Source: Nonomuraea fuscirosea
GTDB taxonomy: Bacteria; Actinomycetota; Actinomycetes; Streptosporangiales; Streptosporangiaceae
Assembly (NCBI RefSeq): GCF_003001935.1
Contig: NZ_PVNG01000028.1
Location: 107,636-171,635, forward strand
DNA length: 64,000 nt
Reading direction: 5' to 3'
Numbering within the stretch: the stretch's first letter is position 1; every line of letters starts with the position of its first letter. The notes beneath the pieces are model-generated. The model did not search any database and was not told where the DNA came from. It saw only the letters and a program-made list of their open reading frames with translations. A program made the position numbers and the translations under genes. Of the stretch, positions 53,963-63,164 are shown piece by piece.

Positions 53963-56095
53963 TCAGTCGGGTCCTGGTCGGCGTAGGGCCAGGACGGCGA
54001 TGTCGTCGAGGCCGGTCGTCGGGAGTCCGCTGAGCAAGCGGTCGCAGAAGGCGTCCACGGGTTCGCGGGCGAGTGTCTGCGCCAGTTCGCGCAGTCGTTC
54101 CAGTCCCAGGTCCAGGTGTTCGCCCATCCGTTCGATCAGGCCGTCGGTGTAGAGGAGCAGGGTGCTGCCCGGCGGCAGCGGCACCGTTGACGAGGGGCAG
54201 TCGAACACGTCGCCGATGCCGAGCAGGGAGCCGGTCGGGTCGTCGAGGAAACGCGCCGTTCCCTCGTACGTGACGAGCAGGGGTGGCGGGTGACCGGCGA
54301 CGGCGTAGTGGAGCCGGTGACCGCCGCCGGTCTCCTCGACGCGGGCGAGCACGCAGGTGGCCGTGACCTCGCCGGACAGGGCCGACATCACCTTGTTGAG
54401 CCGGGTGAGGATCTCGCCCGGCGGCCCCCAGCGGTCCATCGCCAGGGCGCGCAGCATGTTGCGGAGCTGGCTCATCTCGACGGCGGCGGCGAGGTCGTGG
54501 CCGGCGACGTCGCCGATGGCGATGACGGGGGCGCCGTCGGGCAGGACGAAGGAGTCGTACCAGTCGCCGCCCACCTCGGCGGCGGCCGGGCTGGCCCGGT
54601 AGCGGGCGGCGATGCGCAGTCCGGGAAGGAGGGGCGGCTCGGCGAGCAGGCTGTGCTGCAGGGCCAGCGCGATCTGCTGGGCCCGCTGGAAGCGGATGGC
54701 GCTGCTCAGGGCGTCGTGCGCGTGGTCGAACATCTGGGTGAGCAGCGCGATGTCGGCCTGATCGAGCGGCGGACGGTTCCCGCAGGTCAGCGTCGTGACC
54801 ACGGCCGGGACCGCGCCGTCGACGACGACGGGCACGATGAGCATGCCGTTGACGTCGTTCTCCGCCACCCACCGCTGCGCTCCCGAGGGGGCGAGGTCCG
54901 GCGGCGGGTTGCCCGGCGCGAACGTCGCCAGCAACGGGCGCCGCTGCCGGACGGCCTGCACGAGCTTGTTCTCGGGCCGCACCTGCTCCTGCCCGTACGG
55001 GGTCATCATGGGCAGCCCGGGACGTACGGCGGCCGCGACCCGCTCGACCAGCAGCGGCCCCCCGCGATCGGCGCCGGACATGTCGGTGATCAGGTGGATG
55101 CCGCACCCGTCGGCCAGCTCCGGCACGATCACCTCGGCCAGAGCGCGCAGCATGTCGGGCAGGCTCGACAGCTCCCCCATGGCCGCGGCGGCCCGGTCGA
55201 GCAGGTCCTGGGAGCGTCGTTCCTGCCATTGCCGCTCGACGTCGCTGCAGCTCCCGACCCATTCCACCAGCCGGCCGTGCTCGTAGACGGGCACGGCCCG
55301 CACCCGGAAGTGCCGGTAGCCGCCGTCGGCGACACGCAGCCGGCAGACGTTGTCGTACGACTGCGCCCTGCTGTCGAGGGCGTCCTGCCACGTACGCAGG
55401 ACCTCGGCCTGGTCGTCGGGGTGCACCATCCGCAGCCAGCCGTTGCCGCGGAACTCCTCCCACGGCTGCCCGGTCACCCGTTCCCAGCTGGGGCTCGGCT
55501 CGATCGGGTCGCCTCCGGGCCCCGCGACCCAGATGATCTGCGCGCTGACCTGGATCAGGCTCTGGTAGCGCCGCAGGATCCGGCGGCGTTCGTCGGCGAT
55601 GGCCTGGACCTGCCGGGCGGCGGCGATCTGCTCGGTGACCTCCATGGCCATCACCAGCACGCCGTGATCGCCGGGCTCGAACGAGATCCGCGACAGACTG
55701 CAGGTGAAGAACCGCTCCTGATCCCGAGTCGAGCCCTGGTCCTGGCCCTGGTCCTGACCCTGATCTTGGGTCGGGTTCTGGCACTGGTCCTGGCTCGGGA
55801 CCCGGTCGGGCGGCGCTTCCGTTTTCAAGGGGACGACGGTGAGCACGACGGACTCGCCGGTCCTGAACACCTGGTCGCACAGCCGCCAGAAGCGCTCCCG
55901 CGTCGGCGACGTGAAGGCGCACGGGAACGGGCTGCCCAGCTCGGGATCGCCCAGCTGGGACCGGCACATGCGGTTCAAGTAGATCAGCCGGTGCTCAGGG
56001 CCGCGCGTCACCGCCACGCCCACCGGCGCCGGATCCAGCATCTCGAAGGCCGGCCCGTCGCCGCAGCCGGCGCCGGCACCGAGACCACCACCCAT
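53963..56095 (-). CDS. PAS-PAS-GAF-SpoIIE (PP2C) phosphatase
   Basis: 710 residues. ATG 56095 is chosen for the GGGGGAGG site upstream; 56134 is an alternative. Two PAS domains (about 20-150 and 175-300, the latter with HPDDQAEVL), a GAF domain (about 315-480) and PP2C (about 510-708) with VGGDWYD, GDVAGHDLAA, YTDGLIERMG and DDIAVLAL. The first PAS is interrupted by a Gln/Asp/Gly stretch (NPTQDQGQDQGQDQG). Third PP2C enzyme in the window, probably acting on an anti-sigma antagonist. Confidence 0.9.
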   Translation of the reverse strand: MGGGLGAGAGCGDGPAFEMLDPAPVGVAVTRGPEHRLIYLNRMCRSQLGDPELGSPFPCAFTSPTRERFWRLCDQVFRTGESVVLTVVPLKTEAPPDRVPSQDQCQNPTQDQGQDQGQDQGSTRDQERFFTCSLSRISFEPGDHGVLVMAMEVTEQIAAARQVQAIADERRRILRRYQSLIQVSAQIIWVAGPGGDPIEPSPSWERVTGQPWEEFRGNGWLRMVHPDDQAEVLRTWQDALDSRAQSYDNVCRLRVADGGYRHFRVRAVPVYEHGRLVEWVGSCSDVERQWQERRSQDLLDRAAAAMGELSSLPDMLRALAEVIVPELADGCGIHLITDMSGADRGGPLLVERVAAAVRPGLPMMTPYGQEQVRPENKLVQAVRQRRPLLATFAPGNPPPDLAPSGAQRWVAENDVNGMLIVPVVVDGAVPAVVTTLTCGNRPPLDQADIALLTQMFDHAHDALSSAIRFQRAQQIALALQHSLLAEPPLLPGLRIAARYRASPAAAEVGGDWYDSFVLPDGAPVIAIGDVAGHDLAAAVEMSQLRNMLRALAMDRWGPPGEILTRLNKVMSALSGEVTATCVLARVEETGGGHRLHYAVAGHPPPLLVTYEGTARFLDDPTGSLLGIGDVFDCPSSTVPLPPGSTLLLYTDGLIERMGEHLDLGLERLRELAQTLAREPVDAFCDRLLSGLPTTGLDDIAVLALRRPGPD

Positions 56096-56162
56096 CGTGA
56101 CCTCCCCCTGGCCACAGCCCCCCGTGATCCTCATCCCCCGCGACGCGGCGGAAACACTCGGA

Positions 56163-56795
56163 TCAGGACAGCAGACCGCGTTCGACGGCGGTCATGACGG
56201 CGGCGGTGCGGTCGGAGACGCCGAGCTTCTTGAACGAACGCAGCAGGTACGTCTTGACCGTCGCCTCGCTGATGAACAGCCGGCCGCCGATCTCGGCGTT
56301 CGTCAGCCCCTGGCCGACCAGCCGCAGCACCGCGCACTCACGCTCGGACAGCGCGGCCGGCTCGGGCGTCCGCGCGCGGAAGAGCTTGCCGGCCAGGGAG
56401 GGGGTGAGCACGGTCTCCCCGCGCGCGGCGGCGCGGACCGCGTCGATCAGCTCCTGCCGTGAGCTGCCCTTGAGCAGGTAGCCGGCCGCGCCCGCCTCCA
56501 CGGCGCGCAGGATGTCGGTGTCGTCCTCGTACGTGGTCACGATGACGACCTTGGCGTCCGGCAGCTCGCGCCGGATGTGCCCGGTGGCGGCGACGCCGTC
56601 CACGCCGCCCATGCGCAGGTCGAGCAGGACGACGTCGGGCCGCAGCACCGGCGCCCTGGCGACCGCCTCCTCCCCCGAGCCCGCCTCACCGACGACGGTG
56701 ATGCCGGCGGCGGACTCCAGCATGGCGATGAGCCCCTCGCGGACCACCGGATGGTCGTCGGCCACCAGGATGGTGATCGGTCCCGCCTCAGCCAC
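56163..56795 (-). CDS. NarL/FixJ-family response regulator
   Basis: 210 residues. GTG 56795 has GAGGAG upstream and overlaps the kinase gene by 8 nt. The receiver has ADDHP, the phospho-Asp in VLLDLRMGG, TTYEDD and KGSS. The LuxR-type HTH is LSERECAVLRLVGQGLTNAEI and ISEATVKTYLLRSF. Pairs with the DesK-type kinase upstream. Confidence 0.93.
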   Translation of the reverse strand: MAEAGPITILVADDHPVVREGLIAMLESAAGITVVGEAGSGEEAVARAPVLRPDVVLLDLRMGGVDGVAATGHIRRELPDAKVVIVTTYEDDTDILRAVEAGAAGYLLKGSSRQELIDAVRAAARGETVLTPSLAGKLFRARTPEPAALSERECAVLRLVGQGLTNAEIGGRLFISEATVKTYLLRSFKKLGVSDRTAAVMTAVERGLLS

Positions 56796-58080
56796 GCGCC
56801 CGCTCCTCGCCCGCCGTTCCAGCCGCCGCCGTCACGGGAACACGCTTCTCGCCCGCCGTTCCAGCCGACGTCACGGGTACGCGCACCTCGACGGCGGTGC
56901 CGCCGCCGGGGCGGCTGCCGACGCTCACCGTGCCGTTGATCTCCGCCACCCTGGCCCGCATGCCGCGCAGCCCGTAGCCGTCGTGGTCGCCCTCCGGGGT
57001 GAAGCCCTCGCCGTCGTCGCGGACGAGCAGGCGTACGGCGTCCTGTTCGAACGTCATCACCACGTCCACCGCGCGCGCCCCCGCGGCGTGCCTGCGCACG
57101 TTCGCGACCGCCTCCTGCATCGAGCGCAGCAGCACGACGTTGACCGGCATCGGCAGCGGCTCCTCCTCGCCCCGCACCGACGTGCGCACGTCGAGCCCGG
57201 TGTCGGCGACCAGACCGTCGGCCTGCCTGCGCACGGCCTGCACGAGGGAGCCGCCGCGCAGGGTGGGCGGGGTCAGGGCGGCGACGAACTCGCGGGCCTC
57301 GGCGAGGGACTCCCTGGCCACCTGCCCGGCCCGCGACAGGTGCCCGCTCGCCTGGTCCGGCGCGTCGCGCACGTTCGACTCCGCCGCCTGGACCAGGCTG
57401 ATGATGCTGGTCAGACCCTGGGCGAGGGTGTCGTGGATCTCCCTGGCGAGCCGTTCGCGCTCGGCCGAGATGCCCGCCTCGTGGGAGAGCCGAGCCACCC
57501 GCTCCTGGGTGCGGCGCAGCTCCTCGATCAGCTCGGCGCGCTCCCTGCTCTGCCGGGTCACCCGCTTGATCCAGACGCCGAGCAGGATCGACAGCGCGTA
57601 GCTCAGCAGCGAGAGGGGCAGCGCACTCCAAGGCGGGATGCCCAGCTCCTCGCTCCTGATCCAGGTCACCAGCACGGGGAACAGGTTGGCCACCGCGAGC
57701 CAGCCGACGGCCTGCCTCATCGGCAGGGTCATGATCAGCATGGGGGCGACGGCGTACAAGGAGAAGGAGCTGATGAGGCCGAACCACGTGGTGAGGCAGA
57801 ACAGCGCCACCAGCCCGGCCGCGAAGATGAGGTTTTTCCGTCCGTACGCCTGGCCGGTCATCAGCCCGCGGCCGAGCCCCGCGTACCACGGCACGATCAG
57901 GGTCAGCGCGCCGATCGCGGCGGCCTGGGCGGCCGTGGGGCCGCCGGAGAAGAACAGCAGCACCGCCGTGAGCAGGTAGGAGACGGCGAAGAAGCCGTCC
58001 CACAGGCCGAACCAGCCGGTACGCGGCTCGGTGGCGGGGGGCTCGTCGCCGCTCGCTCCGGTGTCAGGTCGTACACGCAC
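56788..58080 (-). CDS. DesK/NarX-type sensor histidine kinase
   Basis: About 430 residues if GTG 58080 is the start; no clear Shine-Dalgarno, so the start is uncertain. Five to six TM helices (about 20-165) form the sensor. The HisKA_3 domain has the His in RLAREIHDTLAQGLTSI; HATPase_c has EAVANVRRHA, VRDDGEGF and GYGLRGMRARV. The C terminus has a duplicated AGTAGEKRVPVT/AGTAGEERARG tail. Divergent from the small membrane protein at 58255, a likely target. Confidence 0.9.
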   Translation of the reverse strand: MRVRPDTGASGDEPPATEPRTGWFGLWDGFFAVSYLLTAVLLFFSGGPTAAQAAAIGALTLIVPWYAGLGRGLMTGQAYGRKNLIFAAGLVALFCLTTWFGLISSFSLYAVAPMLIMTLPMRQAVGWLAVANLFPVLVTWIRSEELGIPPWSALPLSLLSYALSILLGVWIKRVTRQSRERAELIEELRRTQERVARLSHEAGISAERERLAREIHDTLAQGLTSIISLVQAAESNVRDAPDQASGHLSRAGQVARESLAEAREFVAALTPPTLRGGSLVQAVRRQADGLVADTGLDVRTSVRGEEEPLPMPVNVVLLRSMQEAVANVRRHAAGARAVDVVMTFEQDAVRLLVRDDGEGFTPEGDHDGYGLRGMRARVAEINGTVSVGSRPGGGTAVEVRVPVTSAGTAGEKRVPVTAAAGTAGEERARG

Positions 58081-58254
58081 GGCAACAGTCGTACCACGGA
58101 AACGTCCGTGTCCACTGATCGGTTGACAGCCGGACCCACCGTTCGGTCGTCTCCGGGCGGGAGCGCCGTCTCTAGCGTGGAAAGCGCCGAAGAGAACGTG
58201 CGAAGCGCCAAGCCGCACGGGACATCCCCACTCACGATCCGGAGTAACCCCCTG

Positions 58255-58785
58255 ATGAGTCAGTTTCTTGCTGCCCTCATAGCGAGCGGAACCATCCTCC
58301 TCGTCATCCTGGCCACCGACCTCGGCCGGCGCCGCATCACCAGGACGCGGCTGCTGCGCTCGGTGATCGTCGTCGCCGTCATCATCCCCGTCTTCGTCCA
58401 CTCGTTCCCGACGCAGGGGAACGACCTGTCGCTGCAGCTCGTGGGCATCGGCACGGGGATCATCTGCGGGCTGATCGCCGGCTCGCTGCTGCCCGCCCAC
58501 CGGCGCCCGTCGGGCGAGCTCTACACGACGGGCGGGCTCGGCTACGCGCTGGTGTGGATCGTGCTGTCCCTGGGGCGGATCGTGTTCGCGTACGGGGCCG
58601 AGCACTGGTTCGCCGAGGGCCTGGTCCGCTTCTCCGTCGAGTACCAGGTCAGCGGCGCCGACACCTACGCCAACGCCTTCGTCTTCATGTCCCTGGCCAT
58701 GGTGCTCGCCCGCACCACGGTGCTCGTGACCAAGATGCGCAGGCTCAACGCCACCGCCGCCGTGCCGGTGTCCGTGACCCGATGA
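58255..58785 (+). CDS. Small polytopic membrane protein (DUF1453/CcdC-like)
   Basis: 176 residues, ATG 58255 with GGAG upstream. Five TM helices (FLAALIASGTILLVILATD, VIVVAVIIPVFVHSF, VGIGTGIICGLIAGSLL, YALVWIVLSLGRIVFAYG, AFVFMSLAMVLARTTVLVT). Divergent from a DesK-type kinase and overlapped by the PH-domain gene (ATGA), which suggests a cell-envelope stress operon. Confidence 0.8.
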   Translation: MSQFLAALIASGTILLVILATDLGRRRITRTRLLRSVIVVAVIIPVFVHSFPTQGNDLSLQLVGIGTGIICGLIAGSLLPAHRRPSGELYTTGGLGYALVWIVLSLGRIVFAYGAEHWFAEGLVRFSVEYQVSGADTYANAFVFMSLAMVLARTTVLVTKMRRLNATAAVPVSVTR

Positions 58786-58855
58786 CAAGCGATCCTAGGA
58801 CAGGCGATCCAGTGACAAGCCATCCGATGACAAGCCATCCGAGGACAGGCGACGT
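58781..58855 (+). repeat. Five exact-length 15-bp repeats at a stop/start junction
   Basis: Units at 58781, 58796, 58811, 58826 and 58841. They alternate GATGACAAGC(G/C)ATCC and TAGGACAGGCGATCC-like forms. The first unit holds the ATGA overlap; the fourth carries a second in-frame ATG. Confidence 0.9.
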
Positions 58856-59345
58856 CATGGACAACGTCAGGCTCAGGCCGCCGCGCAACCGCGTCGAGGG
58901 GCGGGCGATCGGCTGGTGGAGCGCGCAGGCGGCGGTGTTCGCCCTGCCGCTGCCCCTCACCTTCGGGATCCTGTGGGCGAGCATCCCGCCCACGCGGGAG
59001 CTGTTCATGTGGTTCACCCTGGGCTCGCTGGTGCCCGGGCTGCTCTACTTGGCCGTGATGCCGCTCTGGCGCTACCGGGTGCACCGCTGGGAGGTCACCG
59101 GCGACGCCGTCTACACGGCCTCCGGCTGGCTGTGGCAGCAGTGGCGGGTCGTCCCGCTGTCGCGGGTCCAGAGCGTCGACACGCTGCGCGGGCCGCTGCA
59201 GCAGCTCTTCGGGCTGTCGGGCATCACCGTGACGACCGCCTCGTCCTCGGCGGTCAGCATCAAGGGGCTCGACGCGAAGGTGGCGGACGAGCTGGTGGCC
59301 TACCTGGCCGGCCGGACCCAGGCCGTACCGGGAGACGCCTCATGA
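58782..59345 (+). CDS. PH-domain (bPH2) membrane protein, YdbS-like
   Basis: 188 residues from ATG 58782 (ATGA overlap), or 162 from ATG 58857; the extra N terminus is a pentapeptide repeat (MTSDP RTGDP VTSHP MTSHP RTGDV). Two TM helices (about 45-95 of the long form) precede a bacterial PH domain with WEVTGDAVYTASGWLW and VPLSRVQSVDTLRGPLQQLFGLSGI. YdbS/YdbT pairs in Bacillus protect against exogenous sigma-W-related stress peptides. Confidence 0.88.
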   Translation: MTSDPRTGDPVTSHPMTSHPRTGDVMDNVRLRPPRNRVEGRAIGWWSAQAAVFALPLPLTFGILWASIPPTRELFMWFTLGSLVPGLLYLAVMPLWRYRVHRWEVTGDAVYTASGWLWQQWRVVPLSRVQSVDTLRGPLQQLFGLSGITVTTASSSAVSIKGLDAKVADELVAYLAGRTQAVPGDAS

Positions 59346-60889
59346 CCTCCACTCTCACGCGGACCGCGCCGCGCGACCACGCGGGACGGCTGAGCGGGCG
59401 GCTCGTGCTGGTCAGCCTGAGCGCCCCGCTCACCCCGGCGGCCCTGTTCGCGCTCAGCCTGCTCGTCACCGGCGGCGAGACGAACCTGCAGATCCTCATC
59501 ACCCTCGGCTCACTCCTCCTCACCGGCCTGATCGTCGGCGGCATCGGGCTGTCGCGGCTGGCGACCACCCACTACCGGATCACCGGCGACCGGTTCGAGG
59601 TCAGCGCCGGCCTGCTCTTCCGCAGCCGGCACTCGATCCCGCTGGTCCGCGTCCGCGGCATCGACGTGACCGCCCATCCGGTGCACCGCCTGTTCGGCCT
59701 GACCACGCTCAGGCTCGACACCGGCGGGCAGGGCGCCGCGGCCCGCCGCGCGGTCCGGCTGGACGGCGTCACCAAGGGCCAGGCCGCCGAGCTGCGCCGC
59801 CTGATCCTCGAAGGACGCGAGAGCGGGCACGCCGCGGACAGCGACGGCGTCATCAGCGAGCTGGACCGGTCGTGGCTGCGTTACGCCCCGCTCACCGTCT
59901 GGGGCGTCGGCAGCGTCCTGGCCGCCGCCGGGACCGTCTACCGCACCCTGCACGAGATGAAGATCGACCCGCTCGACCTCGGGGTCGTCCAGGACCTCGT
60001 GCGCCGCTTCGGCTCGGTCCCGCTCTGGTTCGGCGTCCTGGTGACCGTGCTCGCCGTCGTCGCCCTCGGGGTGGCCTCCTCGACGCTCACGTTCATCGAG
60101 AACTGGAGCGGGTACGAGCTGCGGCGCGCCGAAGGCGGTGTCCTGCGCGTCCGCCGCGGCCTGCTGGCCACCCGGTCGGTGAGCATGGAGGAGCACCGGC
60201 TGCGTGGCCTGGAGCTGGTGGAGCCCCTGCCGCTGCGCTGGGCCGGCGGCGCCAGACTGAACGCGGTCACCACCGGCCTCGGCGACCGCGACGAGAACCG
60301 CCGGCGCCGCGTCCTGACCCCGGCCGTCCCCCGCGCCGAAGCGCTCGCCGTCGCCGCACAGATCCTGCCTCCCACCGATCCGGCCGGGCGGGAGCTGCTG
60401 GACGGGCGGGAGTTGCTGGGGCGGCGGGAGCTGGCCGCTCATCCTCGTGTCGCCCGGCGCAGGCGGGCCGGCCAGGCGCTGACGGCCTCGGTGCTGATCG
60501 CCGCGATCCCCGCCGGGCTCGGGCTGTGGCTCGGGCCCGGGCTCGTCACCACCGGCGCGATCACCGGCCTGGTCCTGGTGCCCGTCCTGACGGCCCTGGC
60601 CCGCTCGGCCTACCACTCGCTCGGGCACGCCGTCCGTGGCCGTTACCTCGTCACCTCGTACGGGGCGTTCGCCCGCCGCACCGTCGTCCTGCGGCGGGAC
60701 GGGGTCATCGGCTGGAACATCACCCGCTCACCGTTCCAGCGCCGCACCGGCCTGCTCACCCTGGGAGCCACCACGGCGGCGGGCGACGGCATCTACCGGG
60801 TCCGCGACGTCTCGGTGAACGAGGGCCTGACCCTGGCCGAAATCGCACTCCCCGGCCTGCTCACCCCTTTCATCGAACGACACCCATGA
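59342..60889 (+). CDS. Multi-PH-domain membrane protein, YdbT-like
   Basis: 515 residues, ATG 59342 overlapping the upstream stop. Three bPH2 units: YRITGDRFEVSAGLLFRSRH (about 80), YELRRAEGGVLRVRRGLLATR (about 260) and RYLVTSYGAFARRTVVLRRD (about 435), separated by pairs of TM helices. Works with the preceding YdbS-like protein. Confidence 0.9.
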   Translation: MTSTLTRTAPRDHAGRLSGRLVLVSLSAPLTPAALFALSLLVTGGETNLQILITLGSLLLTGLIVGGIGLSRLATTHYRITGDRFEVSAGLLFRSRHSIPLVRVRGIDVTAHPVHRLFGLTTLRLDTGGQGAAARRAVRLDGVTKGQAAELRRLILEGRESGHAADSDGVISELDRSWLRYAPLTVWGVGSVLAAAGTVYRTLHEMKIDPLDLGVVQDLVRRFGSVPLWFGVLVTVLAVVALGVASSTLTFIENWSGYELRRAEGGVLRVRRGLLATRSVSMEEHRLRGLELVEPLPLRWAGGARLNAVTTGLGDRDENRRRRVLTPAVPRAEALAVAAQILPPTDPAGRELLDGRELLGRRELAAHPRVARRRRAGQALTASVLIAAIPAGLGLWLGPGLVTTGAITGLVLVPVLTALARSAYHSLGHAVRGRYLVTSYGAFARRTVVLRRDGVIGWNITRSPFQRRTGLLTLGATTAAGDGIYRVRDVSVNEGLTLAEIALPGLLTPFIERHP

Positions 60890-60938
60890 CCTCTCCCCGC
60901 TCGCCACGCACCGGCCAGATCCCCGGACGGACCCTCAG

Positions 60939-62036
60939 TCACCGGTGGCGGCTTACCGTGTCCTCGCCCGAAGGCCGGGTGGGGGCCGGCGAGTTCCCCG
61001 TGTGGGGTCGTCCGGGGGCGGCCGAGGCGGAGGGCATGGTGTCCGGCAGTGCGGCCTCCGGTGCTTCGAGCGGGGCGGCAGTGGATGAGCCGGGCGGTGG
61101 AGCGGACGCTCCAGACGCCGGGCCGTCCGGCGGCGCGGCGGTGCCGTTCACCGCGCCGCCTGTGCCGCCGTCTCCACCGATGCCCGCGCCCTCTTGGAGG
61201 TCGCCGCCTGCGCCGTCGGCCGTGCCACCGTCCGGCCCGGTCGTCGTACCGATGGCTGGGCCGGTGGGTGAAGCGGTGGCCGCAGCGGGCGACCCGGACG
61301 GGCCGGTGGGTGACGGTGTGGCGGGCTGTCCAGACTGCGTCGGGAGGTACTGCTGTGGCCTGCGGGCTGCGCGCCGGTCCCGGTCAGGACCGTGACGCTT
61401 GCCCGTGCCCGCCTTCTTCGCGCTCGTGCCGTCCCCCTGATCAGCCGCCATCTGCCCGCTGAACGCCTGGTAGATGAGGACGCCACCGAAGCTGACCGTG
61501 AACACGAGCGCGAGCACCGCCCCGACCCGCAGCCAACCCAGCCGCCCCCGCAACCCGTGCGACCATCCACCGCCCCCGGCCGCCGGCCCTGCCACCGACG
61601 TCCCATCCGCCTGCCCTTCACCCACAGGCCCGCCGCCGATGAGGCCGCCGCCCGCTGGAGCACCGCATACCGGATCTTCGTCTGCCCGAGCCTCGTGACC
61701 CGCCGGGTCATCGCCTGCCCGAGCCGGAGCGTCATCACCGGCCGGAGTGCCGTGCCGGGCTGGGCGGGTCCGGCGGCTGGGCACGGTGTGTTGCTTGACC
61801 CTGTGGCCGGTGCGGCGCAGGAGATGGGCGTAGAACTCGGTTCCCACCGTGGTGGCCACGCTCATCACGGCCGCGCCGATCACCGTGCCGGTCACCCCGA
61901 GGTACGAGGCCGTGACCGCGGCGGTGAGTGCGGCCAGGCCGCCGCCGGTGATCTGCGCACCGCTCAGGCGCGCCGCGCGCCGCTTGCCACGGTCGCGTCT
62001 GGTGGTGCTGGTCGGGGTTGGTCGCCTGCCGGTCAT
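60939..62036 (-). CDS. Hypothetical Pro/Ala/Gly-rich membrane protein
   Basis: 365 residues, ATG 62036. An N-terminal hydrophobic module (TAAVTASYLGVTGTVIGAAV, SVATTVGTEFYAHLLRRTG) is followed by a disordered linker, one TM helix near 175-195 (VGAVLALVFTVSFGGVLIY), and a ~160-residue Pro/Ala/Gly/Thr tail without secondary structure. The N-terminal module looks conserved in actinomycetes, but the function is unknown. A 170-residue frame on the opposite strand (60886-61395) is judged a shadow. Confidence 0.68.
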   Translation of the reverse strand: MTGRRPTPTSTTRRDRGKRRAARLSGAQITGGGLAALTAAVTASYLGVTGTVIGAAVMSVATTVGTEFYAHLLRRTGHRVKQHTVPSRRTRPARHGTPAGDDAPARAGDDPAGHEARADEDPVCGAPAGGGLIGGGPVGEGQADGTSVAGPAAGGGGWSHGLRGRLGWLRVGAVLALVFTVSFGGVLIYQAFSGQMAADQGDGTSAKKAGTGKRHGPDRDRRAARRPQQYLPTQSGQPATPSPTGPSGSPAAATASPTGPAIGTTTGPDGGTADGAGGDLQEGAGIGGDGGTGGAVNGTAAPPDGPASGASAPPPGSSTAAPLEAPEAALPDTMPSASAAPGRPHTGNSPAPTRPSGEDTVSRHR

Positions 62037-62522
62037 GCTTGCGCTGGCCAGCCTTCCTCATGGTCGGGCGCGGGCGCGCCCCGTGGTGGGTGTGTGGGTT
62101 CCCGCGCCCGTGCATGCCTGCGGCCAGGGTGCAGTACTGGGACCGCGACCTGGTCGTGAGCGTGATGTGCGAAGCGCCGGAGGCCGGTGACGGCCCGACG
62201 GCGGACCCTCGGGGGCGCTGCTGAAGCAGCCACGATGGCATACCCGGGCAAAGCCGTCAGCAGCGACGCGCGGGGCATGTCCTACTCCTGGGCCGGACAT
62301 TGCCATTTTGGGGACACCGGCCTGTGGCTCCCGCCGTCGTCCGGCTGCTGCCGGCTCGGTACCTACCCCTTGATCACAGCACGTCTCCGGACCGCGGACA
62401 CAACCCCGCTTCCCGCCGGACACGTCATGACCCGGCTAGGGAAATGCGGGACGGCATCCGGCGTGACGGCGGCATGCTTTCGGTAGATTCGTGCGCAGAC
62501 GGACGTGATGGCGAGGTAACGG
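62037..62522. other. 486-bp intergenic region upstream of lspA
   Basis: No gene supported. It contains a short hairpin (GCTGCT-GA-AGCAGC, 62217-62230) and a possible lspA -10 (TAGATT, 62484-62489). I looked for riboswitch cores (cobalamin, SAM, c-di-AMP, c-di-GMP) without success. Confidence 0.4.
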
Positions 62523-63059
62523 GTGCCGGACGAACACACTGCACAGGCGACAGGACGCGGGATGCGGCGGTACGGGTGGATGCTCGTACTCGCCGCCGTG
62601 GTGCTCGCCGTCGACCAGTCCTCCAAGTTCTGGGCGGTCTCGGCGCTCGCGGACGGTGAACGTGTCACGGTCGTCCCCCAGGTGATCCAGCTACGTCTGC
62701 TGCTCAACCCTGGGGCGGCGTTCTCCATCGGCGAGGGCGTGACGTGGGTGTTCACCCTCGCGACCGCCGCCGCGGTGATCGGCATCCTGTACGTCGGCAG
62801 GCGGCTGCGCTCGTCGGCGTGGACCGTCGTGCTGGGCGCGCTGCTCGGCGGCGCCGGCTCCCATCTGCTCGACCGGCTCTTCCGCCCGCCCGGCTTCGCC
62901 CACGGCCACGTCGTCGACTTCATCGACTACGGCGGGCTGTTCGTGGGCAACGTCGCCGACATCGCCCTCACCGGCGGCTGCGCCCTGCTCATGCTGCTCA
63001 GCGTGCGCGGCATCCCCCTCGACGGCACACCACAAGTTGAAGAGCCCGCCCCCTCCTAG
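62523..63059 (+). CDS. lspA: Lipoprotein signal peptidase (signal peptidase II)
   Basis: 178 residues, GTG 62523 with GCGAGGT upstream. Four TM helices. The catalytic Asp pair is Asp117 (HLLDRLF) and Asp146 (NVADIAL). Conserved VDQSSKFWA and LLLNPGAAFSIG. The usual GNLIDR motif is read as GSHLLDR. It cleaves prolipoproteins such as the binding proteins at 22833 and 33955. Confidence 0.93.
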   Translation: MPDEHTAQATGRGMRRYGWMLVLAAVVLAVDQSSKFWAVSALADGERVTVVPQVIQLRLLLNPGAAFSIGEGVTWVFTLATAAAVIGILYVGRRLRSSAWTVVLGALLGGAGSHLLDRLFRPPGFAHGHVVDFIDYGGLFVGNVADIALTGGCALLMLLSVRGIPLDGTPQVEEPAPS

Positions 63060-63164
63060 CCTCCGCACCATTGAGGTCCCGCCGCACGTGGCGACACAGG
63101 AGGCGGTGCGGCATGAGCTCTTCTGCGGCTTCCGGCCCTATCCATTACGGCGGCCGAGCAGCGG

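Noticed and set aside
60886..61395. 170-residue plus-strand ORF overlapping the YdbT-like stop by ATGA
   Set aside because: Pro/Ala/Gly composition with no motif; the opposite strand encodes a protein with plausible TM helices across the same region.
62230..62300. Possible c-di-GMP or c-di-AMP riboswitch (GGGCAAAGCC-like bases)
   Set aside because: Isolated match; conserved helices and other core bases are missing on either strand.
62187..62486. 99-residue plus-strand ORF upstream of lspA
   Set aside because: No family resemblance, weak codon bias and no ribosome site.
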